Shown here: piece after piece, positions 8,381 through 18,227 of the stretch | Layout: every line of letters begins with the position of its first letter | Position numbering within the stretch: position 1 is the stretch's first letter | Source of the DNA: Pedobacter cryoconitis | GTDB lineage: Bacteria > Bacteroidota > Bacteroidia > Sphingobacteriales > Sphingobacteriaceae | Reading direction: 5' to 3' | Assembly (NCBI RefSeq): GCF_014200595.1 | Contig: NZ_JACHCG010000004.1 | Location: 186,001 to 250,000, forward strand | DNA length: 64,000 nt | Translations under genes and position numbers: made by a program | The notes under the pieces: model-generated | The model's input: only the letters and a program-made list of their open reading frames with translations | Database searches by the model: none | What the model was told of the DNA's origin: nothing

Positions 8381-8644
8381 TTATTTTAATTGGTCAGCAA
8401 CGAAAGGTAACAAACCAATGTGGCGAGAACGTTTAACCGCTTGAGCCACTTTACGTTGAAATTTCAATGAAGTACCGGTTAAGCGGCGAGGTAAAATTTT
8501 ACCTTGATCATTGATGAATTTTAACAAAAAGTTTGCGTCTTTATAATCAATATATTTAATACCATTCTTTTTGAAACGGCAATATTTTTTTCTGTTATCG
8601 TCCACTTTTGGAGCGGTAACATATTGTATCTGATCTTTAGCCAT
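8381..8644 (-). CDS. rpsR: 30S ribosomal protein bS18
   Basis: The 87-aa protein pairs with bS6 on the platform of the small subunit. The core [16 protein letters not shown] followed by the basic [13 protein letters not shown] is diagnostic. Its start codon overlaps the rpsF stop by one base (TAATG), which suggests coupled translation. Confidence 0.98.
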   Translation of the reverse strand: MAKDQIQYVTAPKVDDNRKKYCRFKKNGIKYIDYKDANFLLKFINDQGKILPRRLTGTSLKFQRKVAQAVKRSRHIGLLPFVADQLK

Positions 8645-9006
8645 TATGCTGCAGCCTCCTCTTTCTTAGGTTTTTTGTTAAAAGCACCACTGCGTTTCTT
8701 CTCATTATAAGCAACCGCGTGACGGTCTAATCTAATGGTAAGGAAACGAAGAACACGCTCATCGCGTTTTAGTTCTAATTCCAATTTGTTAATTAATTCA
8801 CCTGAAGATTTGTATTCTGTAAGGTGGAAAAATCCGCTTGCTTTTTTTTCAATCGGATACGCTAATTTTCTCAAACCCCAATTGTCCTCTTGAACAATTT
8901 CGGCACCGCTGTCAGTGATGATTTTGCTGAATTTCGCTAATGCTTCTTTCGCAACTTCTTCTGACAACAACGGGGTTAGAACGATAACAGTTTCGTACTG
9001 ATTCAT
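8644..9006 (-). CDS. rpsF: 30S ribosomal protein bS6
   Basis: The 120-aa protein starts [17 protein letters not shown] and has the [18 protein letters not shown] stretch and [14 protein letters not shown] typical of bS6. The C-terminus is a lysine and alanine-rich tail ([10 protein letters not shown]). It is the first gene of the operon. Confidence 0.98.
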   Translation of the reverse strand: MNQYETVIVLTPLLSEEVAKEALAKFSKIITDSGAEIVQEDNWGLRKLAYPIEKKASGFFHLTEYKSSGELINKLELELKRDERVLRFLTIRLDRHAVAYNEKKRSGAFNKKPKKEEAAA

Positions 9007-9084
9007 TGTTATGATTATTTTATGTTAAATCCTGCGTTAAACAGGGATGCAAACTTAGGAATAATTTTCTACAATTCAAAACAT

Positions 9085-10335
9085 TTAAAGCTTGCCAAAC
9101 AGGTAATTAACACCAATCCGGTAGCGTTGCATATTAATACTGAAATTACTGTAATTCGTAACCGGAGAAGAAAAAGCATAACCCGCAGACAATTCTATTC
9201 GCTTATTAAAAACTACACCTGCTGTGAAAGGCAATGAAAAATTAAGTTTTTCCATCTCCAGCGCGTTATCTGTTGTTGTAGTTATGTTTGTTAAAGAATT
9301 ATACTCGCTTGTTCTGTTATTGGTATAACTGGAAACGTTAATTCCTATCCCTCCGCCTGCAAATAGTTTCAAATTACTGGCATTATATATATTGTATATA
9401 ACCTGTGGACTCAAAGCAATAGTTACCTGATCAAAAGTATGTTTTGAATTTGATCCGGCATATCGATAGGTATTTATAAAAGCTTCATTTTTACTCATCA
9501 GCAAAGACGTCTCCACTCTGTAAATCAATTTGCCAATAGCCGGATTAGCTAACATATCAATTCCAAATGTCAATAAAGGACTATAGGAAGTTTTAATTAC
9601 AGCACCCCGCTGGGCAAAAGCGATATCACCTTTATATTTTGCTTTAATTATGTTTAAACCCGACCCGGCAAAAAACCTTACTCCAAATCCTTTAGATTTA
9701 ACCAATTGCTGTTCATTAATAAGCGCAACAACCCTCATTATATCTGATTCCCTGTAAGGTAAAGATGCAAGACGTCTGCGCTCATCAGCTGTACCGGCAT
9801 TTAATTTATTCATAATCAACGATAACTGTCTGATATATCCCGTTCCTTTGATCAGAATACTTTCCTCACCCGATTTCATGTATTGCTGATAACTCAGTTC
9901 GTAGGGTACCGGATCATCATTACCCTGTATATAAAGCCTTTGTTTAATTCCATCAGTATAAGAATACAGCGTTACATTTTTACCGCTTTGCAAAATTTGT
10001 AAAAACACGGCACTCCTTATTTTTGAGTTATCAATACCGACAGATAACTGATCAATACTGGTCTTACTCATACTTATATCGACCTCAAACTTCCTGTAAG
10101 CCTCAAAACCTTCAACAGCCCACGCGGCAGCATTATTAACAGTAAAAATTTGAGCATCTGTATCCAGACTGGCTTTAAAAGTAACTGAAGAAGGATTTTT
10201 TCTCCATTCTTTATAATCAACATACCCTTTTAGGGTGTCCTTTAAATTGTTAACAACATATCCTTTTTGAAAATTAGATTGAGCAGAGCATATAGCAGAT
10301 GTGCCTAATAAAAGACCTAATAGAAAGCGCTTCAT
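9085..10335 (-). CDS. Outer-membrane beta-barrel protein, unknown
   Basis: The start is set at the ATG at 10335 (416 aa), because a signal peptide MKRFLLGLLLGTSAICSAQ begins there; an ATG at 10374 would add 13 residues. The first 200 residues are mixed, and from about 210 the alternating aromatic strands GVRFFAGSG to GVNYLFGKL fit a small porin-like barrel. It lies 57 bases after the TonB receptor on the same strand and may be co-transcribed. No substrate is predicted. Confidence 0.75.
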   Translation of the reverse strand: MKRFLLGLLLGTSAICSAQSNFQKGYVVNNLKDTLKGYVDYKEWRKNPSSVTFKASLDTDAQIFTVNNAAAWAVEGFEAYRKFEVDISMSKTSIDQLSVGIDNSKIRSAVFLQILQSGKNVTLYSYTDGIKQRLYIQGNDDPVPYELSYQQYMKSGEESILIKGTGYIRQLSLIMNKLNAGTADERRRLASLPYRESDIMRVVALINEQQLVKSKGFGVRFFAGSGLNIIKAKYKGDIAFAQRGAVIKTSYSPLLTFGIDMLANPAIGKLIYRVETSLLMSKNEAFINTYRYAGSNSKHTFDQVTIALSPQVIYNIYNASNLKLFAGGGIGINVSSYTNNRTSEYNSLTNITTTTDNALEMEKLNFSLPFTAGVVFNKRIELSAGYAFSSPVTNYSNFSINMQRYRIGVNYLFGKL

Positions 10336-10392
10336 GAATTGGGTTAAATATTGAATTAATAATAAAAATCTCAAAGTTAACTATATTTAACA

Positions 10393-12870
10393 TTAAAACG
10401 AACAAATTATCTTTAAGCCAATACTTCTTCCCATTCCTTGTATACCTCTGTATCCATTCGGTGAATGCTCATAATATTCAAAATATTTAAGTCTGCTCAA
10501 ATTAGATTGATAGGTCTCATTCAATAAATTGCTGACCTGTACCTGCACTTGCAGCGGATATTTTTTTGAATAATTAATTGTTGCTCCGGCAGCTACATTA
10601 AAAAGTAAATAAGATGAAGTAGCAGTTTCTGTATCATTCAATGCTAAATAGCGATTCTGCGCTCCATTATACTCACCTTCTGCTCTGAAATTCATTATTG
10701 AAACCAGTTTGGAATTAAGTTTGATGTCCTGGCTAACGCTGCTCAATAGCCGAACAGGCGGAATAAGTGGTAAATACTCCCCTCCTGTTTTCTTATCTTT
10801 AAATATCGCTTTTCTATTAAATCCATAAATCATAGAAAATGAATTATCAAATGAAAAGCCTTTCCATGCTTCCGGATGAAGATTAAATGTAGTTTCAAAT
10901 CCGTAAAGCTGCGCGGACGACTGCTGATATTGATAAGTTTTATCTCCCTGCGCGCTGATAATCGGGTTCCCTCCTGCATCAAGCAGCTGGCTTAAATAAA
11001 TATAATTCTGAATATTATTGTTGAAAACACTAAATGACATGGATAAGTCTTTCAGTGTGATATCTGCACCAATGTCTTCCTGTAAAGAAAACTCTGGTTT
11101 GAAATCTCGGTTTCCTAAATAAATAATATGTGCACCAGGATCTAACCCATTGGAAGCAAATTCCGTGATACTTGGTGCACGATACCCTCTGGCAATATTA
11201 GCTTTTAAACTAACCTGATCATTTAATTGATAAGTAGTTCCTAAACTTAAAGAGATCCCCCCGAAAGATTTATTAAAAGAAGGGAATTGCAAATTTGCCT
11301 TTGGATCTTCAGCAGGCGAAACGTGCTGACCAAAGCCTGTCTGTGCATTTGTTGAAGTATAAAAATCATTTGCCTTTAAATAACGCAGATCAGACCGGAT
11401 ACCCCCTCCGATTGTCCATTTTTCATATTTCCATTTGGCAAACAGATAAGCTCCTGCATCAAACAAGCTATAATCCGGAATCGGAAAGTCCGTTGCATTC
11501 TTATTTAAATTGTTCTGGTACATTCCATTTATACCAAAAGTAAATTCAGTATTTAATATTTTAGGCGCATTGTATTTTACGCCGTAATTTAAGGTATTTA
11601 ACCTGACAAACATTCCCGCCTGATCCGGCATAGTCGGGTGATTATATTCCCTGCGAACATTTTGCTGAAAAGCTAACATCACATCAACATCCCCTTCACC
11701 AACCTTATAATGATTATTGTTATAAATACGGTAATGTTGAATATGCTGGTGCAAAGGGCTCAATTCATAAGAATTTAACAGCGCATCAGAAACAATGGGC
11801 CGGTTCTTAATATCATCTAGTTCTCCTTCATAGATTTGATGTGTAAATTTCCTGGTCAATGAATCACGGCTGCCATCAGGGATACCCTGAATATTATCAT
11901 AAAGGGTGAGGTTAAGTGTGGAATTACCTTTACTTGTCTGATAACGAACGGTACCAGATGCATTTGTTTCTCTGAATCCTGTGTTATAAACCCTTCCATC
12001 AATCGCGTTACTATAATTTTTAGCGATGCGATAAGAACCCCGTAATGCGAAAGACCAATGATTTTTAGAATAGAATAATCCTATCCCATTTCCAATCAAA
12101 CCATTATTACTCTGGTATTCAGATAAGACCTTACCATGCAAAAGGCCATCATCGATTCCCGGCATAGAGGACATCAGGCTGACCACACCGGCAAGTGCAT
12201 CACTACCATACATTAAACTCGCAGGCCCTTTGATGACTTCAGAACGTTCAATGTTATAGGCATCGACCTCAATACCATGCTCATCTCCCCATTGCTGACC
12301 TTCCTGACGAATTCCATCATATAATGTCAATACCCTGTTATAGCCTAGCCCCCTGATAAAAGGTTTTGAAATATTAGGCCCCGTTTTCACTGCATTAAGT
12401 CCCGGAACATTTCGCACCAGTACATCTATAATGTTACTTTCTGAAGATTGTTCTATCTTCTTTTTGGAAACTGATACAATAGGAACCGGATTTTCTTTAG
12501 TAAGTGTTGCCCTGGAAACGCCTGTTACAACAACCTCATTCAGTGCATCCGACTTCGTATCCAATAATATTTCATAATACTTTTTGCTGGTATCAATTGA
12601 TATTGAGTCAGGTCTGTACCCCAGGTAAGAGATTAAAAGTTTTCCACTATTCATTTGCTGAGGAACAGCTAATTTGAATTTCCCCTGTTGATCAGCAATA
12701 GCAGATCTTTTAGAGTTTTTAAGTTTTATAGTACTTCCCCCGATAGCTTCATTGCTATTGACATCTTTAATCACACCGGAAATTTCTATGTCCTGTGCCA
12801 TCCCCCGGACAGAAAATAGCAGAAACAAAATGAGCATCAATCGTTTAAATATTAATTTTAACATAATCAC
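10393..12870 (-). CDS. TonB-dependent receptor, metal/siderophore-receptor-like
   Basis: The 825-aa outer-membrane receptor has a signal peptide ending at GMAQ (about residue 25). A carboxypeptidase-regulatory domain (27-115) follows, then TonB box and plug (about 118-240) with RGLGYNRVLTLYDGIRQ and SEVIKGPASLMYGSDALAG, then a 22-strand barrel ending in Phe. The plug carries an acid and histidine patch, QQWGDEHGIE, as seen in some zinc or heme receptors, but the ligand is not proven. It is monocistronic or paired with the barrel gene downstream. Two overlapping palindromes sit 20-60 bases upstream of the start. A second ATG two codons in is equally possible. Confidence 0.9.
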   Translation of the reverse strand: MIMLKLIFKRLMLILFLLFSVRGMAQDIEISGVIKDVNSNEAIGGSTIKLKNSKRSAIADQQGKFKLAVPQQMNSGKLLISYLGYRPDSISIDTSKKYYEILLDTKSDALNEVVVTGVSRATLTKENPVPIVSVSKKKIEQSSESNIIDVLVRNVPGLNAVKTGPNISKPFIRGLGYNRVLTLYDGIRQEGQQWGDEHGIEVDAYNIERSEVIKGPASLMYGSDALAGVVSLMSSMPGIDDGLLHGKVLSEYQSNNGLIGNGIGLFYSKNHWSFALRGSYRIAKNYSNAIDGRVYNTGFRETNASGTVRYQTSKGNSTLNLTLYDNIQGIPDGSRDSLTRKFTHQIYEGELDDIKNRPIVSDALLNSYELSPLHQHIQHYRIYNNNHYKVGEGDVDVMLAFQQNVRREYNHPTMPDQAGMFVRLNTLNYGVKYNAPKILNTEFTFGINGMYQNNLNKNATDFPIPDYSLFDAGAYLFAKWKYEKWTIGGGIRSDLRYLKANDFYTSTNAQTGFGQHVSPAEDPKANLQFPSFNKSFGGISLSLGTTYQLNDQVSLKANIARGYRAPSITEFASNGLDPGAHIIYLGNRDFKPEFSLQEDIGADITLKDLSMSFSVFNNNIQNYIYLSQLLDAGGNPIISAQGDKTYQYQQSSAQLYGFETTFNLHPEAWKGFSFDNSFSMIYGFNRKAIFKDKKTGGEYLPLIPPVRLLSSVSQDIKLNSKLVSIMNFRAEGEYNGAQNRYLALNDTETATSSYLLFNVAAGATINYSKKYPLQVQVQVSNLLNETYQSNLSRLKYFEYYEHSPNGYRGIQGMGRSIGLKIICSF

Positions 12871-12890
12871 AATGTATTTTTAGTTTTGAC

Positions 12891-12927
12891 AAATCTAATA
12901 AATTAGATTTAACTAATTTTAATAATT
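12891..12927 (-). promoter_or_regulatory. Candidate operator: two overlapping palindromes
   Basis: The first has arms AAATCTAAT and ATTAGATTT around two bases (12891-12910). The second has AATTAG and CTAATT around six bases (about 12901-12918) and shares half of the first. AT-rich repeats continue to 12927. Their place just upstream of a TonB receptor suggests binding of a metal-responsive repressor; the protein is unknown. Confidence 0.4.
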
Positions 12928-13063
12928 ATGTATTTCTAAAAATAAAACACAAAGAAGCCAATTCTCACTAAAGCTTCTGATAACGGCTATAATCATGTCG
13001 GGTTCATTTTATTTTGCTCAAAATCCCTTCTGCTCCATAAAAATTTTATAATTTCGCAGTGAA

Positions 13064-14905
13064 ATGGAAAATTTTATTGTCTCGGCCCGTAAGTATCGTC
13101 CAGCAACGTTTGAAACCGTTGTAGGGCAAAATCACATTACCGGAACTTTAAAAAATGCGATTAAAAATAATCAGCTGGCCCAGGCATTCCTTTTCTGCGG
13201 ACCAAGAGGGGTAGGTAAAACAACTTGTGCAAGGATTCTTGCAAAAACAATTAACTGTACTAATTTAACAAGTGAAGTTGAAGCCTGCGGAACCTGCGAA
13301 TCATGTGTTTCATTTCAAACTGGTCATTCTTTCAACTTCCATGAACTGGATGCCGCATCTAATAACTCAGTAGACGATATACGTAGTCTGATCGAACAGG
13401 TCCGTATCCCGCCACAAGCTGGTAAATACAAAATTTATATTATCGATGAGGTCCATATGCTTTCTGCAAATGCATTTAATGCATTTTTGAAAACATTGGA
13501 AGAGCCACCTTCTTATGCAATATTTATACTGGCAACAACAGAAAAGCATAAAATCTTGCCAACTATCCTTTCGCGTTGTCAGATTTTTGACTTCAACAGG
13601 ATCCAGGTAGATGACATTTCCAGTCATCTGAATAAGATTGCTATCCGTGAACAAATTACTGTAGAAGCAGACGGGCTGCATATTATTGCCCAAAAAGCAG
13701 ATGGTGGTTTACGGGATGCGCTATCTATGTTTGATCAGATTGTAAGCTATACCAATAAGAACCTGACTTATAAAGCTGTAATCGATAACCTGAATATTCT
13801 GGATTATGATTACTATTTCAAGTTAACGCAATATCTCAATAATGCAGATGTAAGTTTAGCACTGGTCTTATTTGATGAAATTCTGAACAATGGTTTTGAT
13901 GGAAACAATTTCATCAATGGACTTGCAAGCCATTTGCGGAATTTATTGGTCAGCAAAGATCCGCAAACAGTAAAACTACTGGAGGTCAGCGAAAATATAA
14001 AACAGAAATATATCTCACAAAGTCAGCAAATACAGGTATCGTTTATTCTTACGGCGCTTAATTTAGCTAACCAGTGTGATCTTACGTATAAAAACAGCAA
14101 GAATCAGCGACTACAAGTTGAACTGGCACTCATCAAGATGTGTCATATTCCGTCAGTCCTGCAACTCGCACAACTACCTTATACAGCATCTACAACAGCA
14201 ACTGACACAGATCAGACTAAAAAAAAAACTGATGTAAAAACTGTACCTGTAGTGAATGTGGAAAGGCCTGAGCCTCTGCCACCTCCCGCAGGAATTAACA
14301 GCAAACCTGTAGAAACGCCCGCTAAGGCTATTCCATCAATACCACAGGCCGCACCAGCTGAGGCCAGCCGAGCGTCAGTAACTCCTAATCTGAATTCTGT
14401 CAATAAGATTGCGCTAAAGCCGAATCCATTAGGAAATATGGCCGGAGGAACACTGATTCCATCCCTTACCGCATTAACTAATGCAGAAGGCGGCATAGTG
14501 AGCGATGAACCAAAATTTGTATTCGGTGAAGAGAAGGAACCATTTACCCATGAGGAATTGATGGTACTCTGGAAAGAGTATATACAAAAGATTAAGGAAG
14601 AAAATAAAATCAATTTCTATACAATCCTGACTACAAATGATCCGGAACTGACCAGCCCTGAGCAAATTACAGTATGTATTACTAACCTTGCGCAAGAAAG
14701 TATTCTTCAGAATGAGCTGGTAGAATTTCTGAATTTCCTGAGAACCAGGTTAAAGAATTACAGTGTAGGAATCGTTACTAAAAGGGTAGAAAATAAGATT
14801 GAAAACCGATTGTACACCAGCATTGAAAAATACCATTACCTTTTAGAAAAGAATCCTAAACTGGAAGACATGCGTAAACGCCTGAACCTGGATCTGTTAC
14901 CTTAA
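13064..14905 (+). CDS. dnaX: DNA polymerase III subunits gamma and tau
   Basis: The 613-aa clamp-loader ATPase has Walker A GPRGVGKTT (about residue 46), zinc-binding cysteines in the 65-85 region (CGTCESC), Walker B IIDEVHM (about 126), and sensor motif ILATTEKHK with the arginine finger in LSRCQIF (about 170). Domain III reaches about residue 365, and a Pro/Ala/Ser-rich linker leads to a tau-specific C-terminal part. Ten A bases at 14219-14228 (codons 386-388) sit exactly at the start of the linker, and loss or gain of one A gives an immediate stop, so a short gamma form may be made by slippage. The last 9 bases overlap the convergent gene. Confidence 0.96.
   Translation: MENFIVSARKYRPATFETVVGQNHITGTLKNAIKNNQLAQAFLFCGPRGVGKTTCARILAKTINCTNLTSEVEACGTCESCVSFQTGHSFNFHELDAASNNSVDDIRSLIEQVRIPPQAGKYKIYIIDEVHMLSANAFNAFLKTLEEPPSYAIFILATTEKHKILPTILSRCQIFDFNRIQVDDISSHLNKIAIREQITVEADGLHIIAQKADGGLRDALSMFDQIVSYTNKNLTYKAVIDNLNILDYDYYFKLTQYLNNADVSLALVLFDEILNNGFDGNNFINGLASHLRNLLVSKDPQTVKLLEVSENIKQKYISQSQQIQVSFILTALNLANQCDLTYKNSKNQRLQVELALIKMCHIPSVLQLAQLPYTASTTATDTDQTKKKTDVKTVPVVNVERPEPLPPPAGINSKPVETPAKAIPSIPQAAPAEASRASVTPNLNSVNKIALKPNPLGNMAGGTLIPSLTALTNAEGGIVSDEPKFVFGEEKEPFTHEELMVLWKEYIQKIKEENKINFYTILTTNDPELTSPEQITVCITNLAQESILQNELVEFLNFLRTRLKNYSVGIVTKRVENKIENRLYTSIEKYHYLLEKNPKLEDMRKRLNLDLLP
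14219..14228 (+). promoter_or_regulatory. A10 slippery run inside dnaX
   Basis: The run encodes Lys386-388 in frame. With eleven A the next codons are AAC TGA; with nine they are CTG ATG TAA. Both shifted frames therefore stop within three codons. Placement just after the clamp-loader core mirrors known dnaX slippage sites. Confidence 0.6.
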
Positions 14906-15322
14906 TTTAGGCTCATCATTTTTCGGATACCCTTCTTCATCCAGATCTGTACGTTCATCTTCTGGTGTTCTGGCTAAAAATTCATCTTCCGCATTGACTT
15001 CTACAATATTTCCGTGGTCAATGTGCATACCCTGGTTATCAAGTTCAGCTTTTCTCTTTTCTGCCCAGGTCGCATACTCGTCGCCTACATATGGATTAGC
15101 CTCATCATAATCTGAATTTTCATCTCCACCATTCTCTGCTGTAGTATCGTATGGAAGCGGATGATCATAATCTTTATCCGGCCCTTTTACATCAAGCTCA
15201 TAACTATTTTTCTCTTTGTCAAAAGATAATTGGTTAAAATCTTTTGTCTCTCCTAAGTCAGAATTATGAAGTTTATCTCCAGATCCTTTATCTTCACCTG
15301 CATTATTTGCGTCTGTAACCAT
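14897..15322 (-). CDS. Acidic, disordered small protein
   Basis: The 141-aa protein is very rich in Asp, Glu, Asn and Gly, has almost no hydrophobic core and no signal peptide, and is probably disordered in the cytoplasm. The only dense segment is around DEYATWAEKRKAELDNQG (residues 82-99). It overlaps dnaX by 9 bases tail to tail. No function can be assigned. Confidence 0.7.
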   Translation of the reverse strand: MVTDANNAGEDKGSGDKLHNSDLGETKDFNQLSFDKEKNSYELDVKGPDKDYDHPLPYDTTAENGGDENSDYDEANPYVGDEYATWAEKRKAELDNQGMHIDHGNIVEVNAEDEFLARTPEDERTDLDEEGYPKNDEPKLR

Positions 15323-15411
15323 AGCTTAATGTTTTATGTCAATATAACGTTACTTAATCTTCATTTGTTTTGGTAATTTACGCGAAAATGAGGCTATAAA
15401 CTCAAAATTTA

Positions 15412-15419
15412 TATCTTTG
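15412..15419 (+). promoter_or_regulatory. -7 promoter box TATCTTTG of the isocitrate dehydrogenase gene
   Basis: A perfect TAnnTTTG box 33 bases upstream of the ATG at 15452. No convincing -33 TTG lies at the usual distance. Confidence 0.5.
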
Positions 15420-15451
15420 TTTTTTTATAAAGTTAAAATTGAAACCATAAT

Positions 15452-16687
15452 ATGTCTGTACAAAAAATTAAAGTAGACCAGCCAGTTGTAGAGTTAGATG
15501 GTGATGAGATGACCCGTATCATCTGGAAATTCATTAAGGATAAACTGATTTTACCTTATCTTGATCTTGATATTAAATATTATGATCTTGGTATAGAATA
15601 CCGTGATGAGACTAATGATCAGGTAACTATTGATTCAGCTGAAGCCATTAAAAAATACGGTGTAGGTATTAAATGTGCTACCATTACTCCTGATGAAGAC
15701 CGCGTAAAAGAATTTAATTTAAAACAAATGTGGAAATCACCAAACGGAACCATCCGTAATATCTTAGATGGTACTGTTTTCCGTGAGCCAATTGTGATGA
15801 GCAATGTTCCCCGTTTAGTGCCAAACTGGACTGCACCGATCTGTATCGGCCGTCATGCTTTTGGTGACCAATACCGTGCTACTGATTTAGTAACTAAAGG
15901 AAAAGGTAAATTAACCCTGACATTCACTCCTGAAGATGGTGGTGAGGTTCAGTCATTTGATGTATATAACTTCAAAGGTGACGGTGTTGCTTTAGCAATG
16001 TACAACACTGATGAGAGTATCCGTGGTTTTGCACATGCTTGTTTCAACCAGGCATTAATCAAAAAATGGCCTTTATATTTATCTACAAAAAATACTATTC
16101 TTAAAAAATATGATGGCCGTTTCAAAGATATCTTCCAGGAGATTTATGAAAATGACTTCTTAGCTAAATTTAAAGAAGCTGGTATTACTTATGAGCACCG
16201 TCTGATCGATGACATGGTAGCTTCTGCCTTGAAATGGAACGGTAACTTTGTTTGGGCTTGTAAAAACTATGACGGAGACGTTCAATCTGATACAGTTGCA
16301 CAAGGATTTGGTTCATTAGGCTTAATGACTTCAGTATTGGTTACTCCAGATGGAAAAACTATGGAAGCTGAAGCAGCGCATGGTACAGTGACTCGTCACT
16401 ACCGTGATCATCAGGCTGGTAAACCAACTTCTACAAACCCTATTGCTTCTATCTTTGCATGGACAAGAGGATTGGAATTCCGTGGAGTGTTAGATAACAA
16501 TCAACCATTAATCAACTTCTGTCACGCTTTAGAGCAGGTTTGTATTGAAACTGTTGAAAGCGGTAAAATGACTAAAGATTTAGCTGTTTGTATCCATGGT
16601 AACAAAGTAGAACATGGTACACACTACTTATATACTGAAGAATTCTTAGCTGCGATTGATGAGAACTTACAATCGAAACTAGCTTAA
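15452..16687 (+). CDS. icd: NADP-dependent isocitrate dehydrogenase (eukaryote-like form)
   Basis: The 411-aa TCA-cycle enzyme oxidises isocitrate to 2-oxoglutarate. Signs are [17 protein letters not shown] at the N-terminus, the substrate motif [20 protein letters not shown] (about 93-112), [14 protein letters not shown], and the metal-site DDMVA(S)ALKW near 250. Length and motifs match the dimeric class shared with mitochondrial IDH2, not the 740-residue monomeric form. It stands alone between a promoter box and a clear terminator. Confidence 0.96.
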   Translation: MSVQKIKVDQPVVELDGDEMTRIIWKFIKDKLILPYLDLDIKYYDLGIEYRDETNDQVTIDSAEAIKKYGVGIKCATITPDEDRVKEFNLKQMWKSPNGTIRNILDGTVFREPIVMSNVPRLVPNWTAPICIGRHAFGDQYRATDLVTKGKGKLTLTFTPEDGGEVQSFDVYNFKGDGVALAMYNTDESIRGFAHACFNQALIKKWPLYLSTKNTILKKYDGRFKDIFQEIYENDFLAKFKEAGITYEHRLIDDMVASALKWNGNFVWACKNYDGDVQSDTVAQGFGSLGLMTSVLVTPDGKTMEAEAAHGTVTRHYRDHQAGKPTSTNPIASIFAWTRGLEFRGVLDNNQPLINFCHALEQVCIETVESGKMTKDLAVCIHGNKVEHGTHYLYTEEFLAAIDENLQSKLA

Positions 16688-16714
16688 TTACTGAAGTAGT
16701 CTAATTTTTATTTT

Positions 16715-16752
16715 AAAAAGTCCTGTTCTTTATTGAGCAGGACTTTTTTTTT
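16715..16752 (+). terminator. Terminator of the isocitrate dehydrogenase gene
   Basis: A GTCCTG..C/G..CAGGAC stem with one mismatch and a short loop is followed by nine T. Confidence 0.9.
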
Positions 16753-16910
16753 AAGCACCATATAGCTAAAACAATTTTAATAGCTAAATTCACAACTACA
16801 TTGCACTATATATTTTTCCTGAAACATCCTTTCAATTAACTTGTTAACAAAATAGCTTTAGCAAGCTGCTGAATATTATAAAAATATATAAACCAAAAAA
16901 CCATATTCCA

Positions 16911-18227
16911 ATGAAAAGATATCTTCTGCTGCTGAGTACTGTACCCTTTATGATTTCTTGTAATTCACAGACAAAAAAGAATACAACAAAGACAGATACA
17001 ACCATTAATGATACGACTACAAATGCCTTGAACCTGCCAGTACCAGATACCGGTGCTTCCAAAACCAAATTCAGTAAGGTCATAGGCTGGCCGGCAGATA
17101 AGACACCTGTAGCACCAGCAGGATTTACGGTAACCAGGTTTGCAGGAAATATTAAAAGCCCAAGGAATATTTATGTCGCTCCTAACGGTGATATACTGGT
17201 TGTGCTTTCCAATTCTGAGCGCAATACCAAAGAGAAAATTGCCAATGCCCTGAGCGGTAAAGACAAAGCAGAAGTAAGCGGTTCAAGTGCAAATACGGTA
17301 CTCCTGTTCAGAGATACCAATAAAGATGGTAAGTTTGATTTACAGACCACTTTTTTATCCGGACTTGATCAGCCTTATGGTGTATTGATTATTGGTAATT
17401 CATTTTACGTAGCCAACACAGATGGTTTATATGTATACCCTTATAAAACTGGTGACACTAAAATTACTGCAAAAGGCAAGAAGATTGTGGAACTGCCAGC
17501 TGGTGGTTATAACAATCACTGGACAAGAAACCTGATTACAAATGCAGACCATTCTAAAATCTATATTACCGTAGGGTCAGGAAGTAATGCAGGCGAGAAT
17601 GGAATGGAACATGAAGTACGCCGGGCTAATATACTGGAGGTCAACCCTGATGGGACAGGCGAAAAAATATACGCAGCAGGATTAAGAAATCCGGTAGGCG
17701 TGGCCTGGGCTCCTGTGACCAATGCCTTATGGACTGCTGTAAATGAGCGTGATGGTCTTGGAGACGATCTGGTACCTGATTATATTACGAGTGTTAAACC
17801 AGGTGGATTTTATGGCTGGCCATATTCTTATTACGGTCAGAATGAAGATCCGAGATTGAAAGGTCAGCATCCTGAACTGGTTAAATCTGCCCTTATTCCT
17901 GATTTAGCAGTTGGTTCACATACTGCATCATTAGGGCTGGCATTTTATACCGCTAAAAATTTTCCTGAAAAATATCAGAACGGGGCTTTCATTGGTCAGC
18001 ACGGCTCCTGGAACCGCTCAGTATTAGCAGGCTATAAAGTTGCTTTTGTCCCTTTTAAAAATGGGAAACCAGCCGGAAAATTAGAAGACTTCCTAACTGG
18101 TTTCATCGCAGATGAAGCTAAAGGTGAAGTTTATGGCCGTCCCGTTGGTGTAGCTGTCGCTAATGATGGTGCCCTATTGGTTGCGGATGATGTAAGTGGT
18201 GTGGTTTGGAGAGTTGCAGCCAAATAG
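16911..18227 (+). CDS. Glucose/sorbosone-type PQQ sugar dehydrogenase lipoprotein
   Basis: The 438-aa protein has a lipoprotein signal (MKRYLLLLSTVPFMISC, Cys17). The mature part is a six-bladed beta-propeller of the glucose/sorbosone dehydrogenase family. Motifs include SPRNIYVAPNGDILV-like blade starts, GGYNNHWTRNL, EVNPDGTGEKIYAAGLRNP and GQHGSWNRS. Such enzymes usually oxidise aldoses with PQQ in the periplasm. No pqq genes are in the window, so the cofactor may come from outside. The next gene, a TonB receptor, starts directly after the stop (TAGATG), which implies a shared transcript and possibly PQQ or sugar uptake. Confidence 0.85.
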   Translation: MKRYLLLLSTVPFMISCNSQTKKNTTKTDTTINDTTTNALNLPVPDTGASKTKFSKVIGWPADKTPVAPAGFTVTRFAGNIKSPRNIYVAPNGDILVVLSNSERNTKEKIANALSGKDKAEVSGSSANTVLLFRDTNKDGKFDLQTTFLSGLDQPYGVLIIGNSFYVANTDGLYVYPYKTGDTKITAKGKKIVELPAGGYNNHWTRNLITNADHSKIYITVGSGSNAGENGMEHEVRRANILEVNPDGTGEKIYAAGLRNPVGVAWAPVTNALWTAVNERDGLGDDLVPDYITSVKPGGFYGWPYSYYGQNEDPRLKGQHPELVKSALIPDLAVGSHTASLGLAFYTAKNFPEKYQNGAFIGQHGSWNRSVLAGYKVAFVPFKNGKPAGKLEDFLTGFIADEAKGEVYGRPVGVAVANDGALLVADDVSGVVWRVAAK

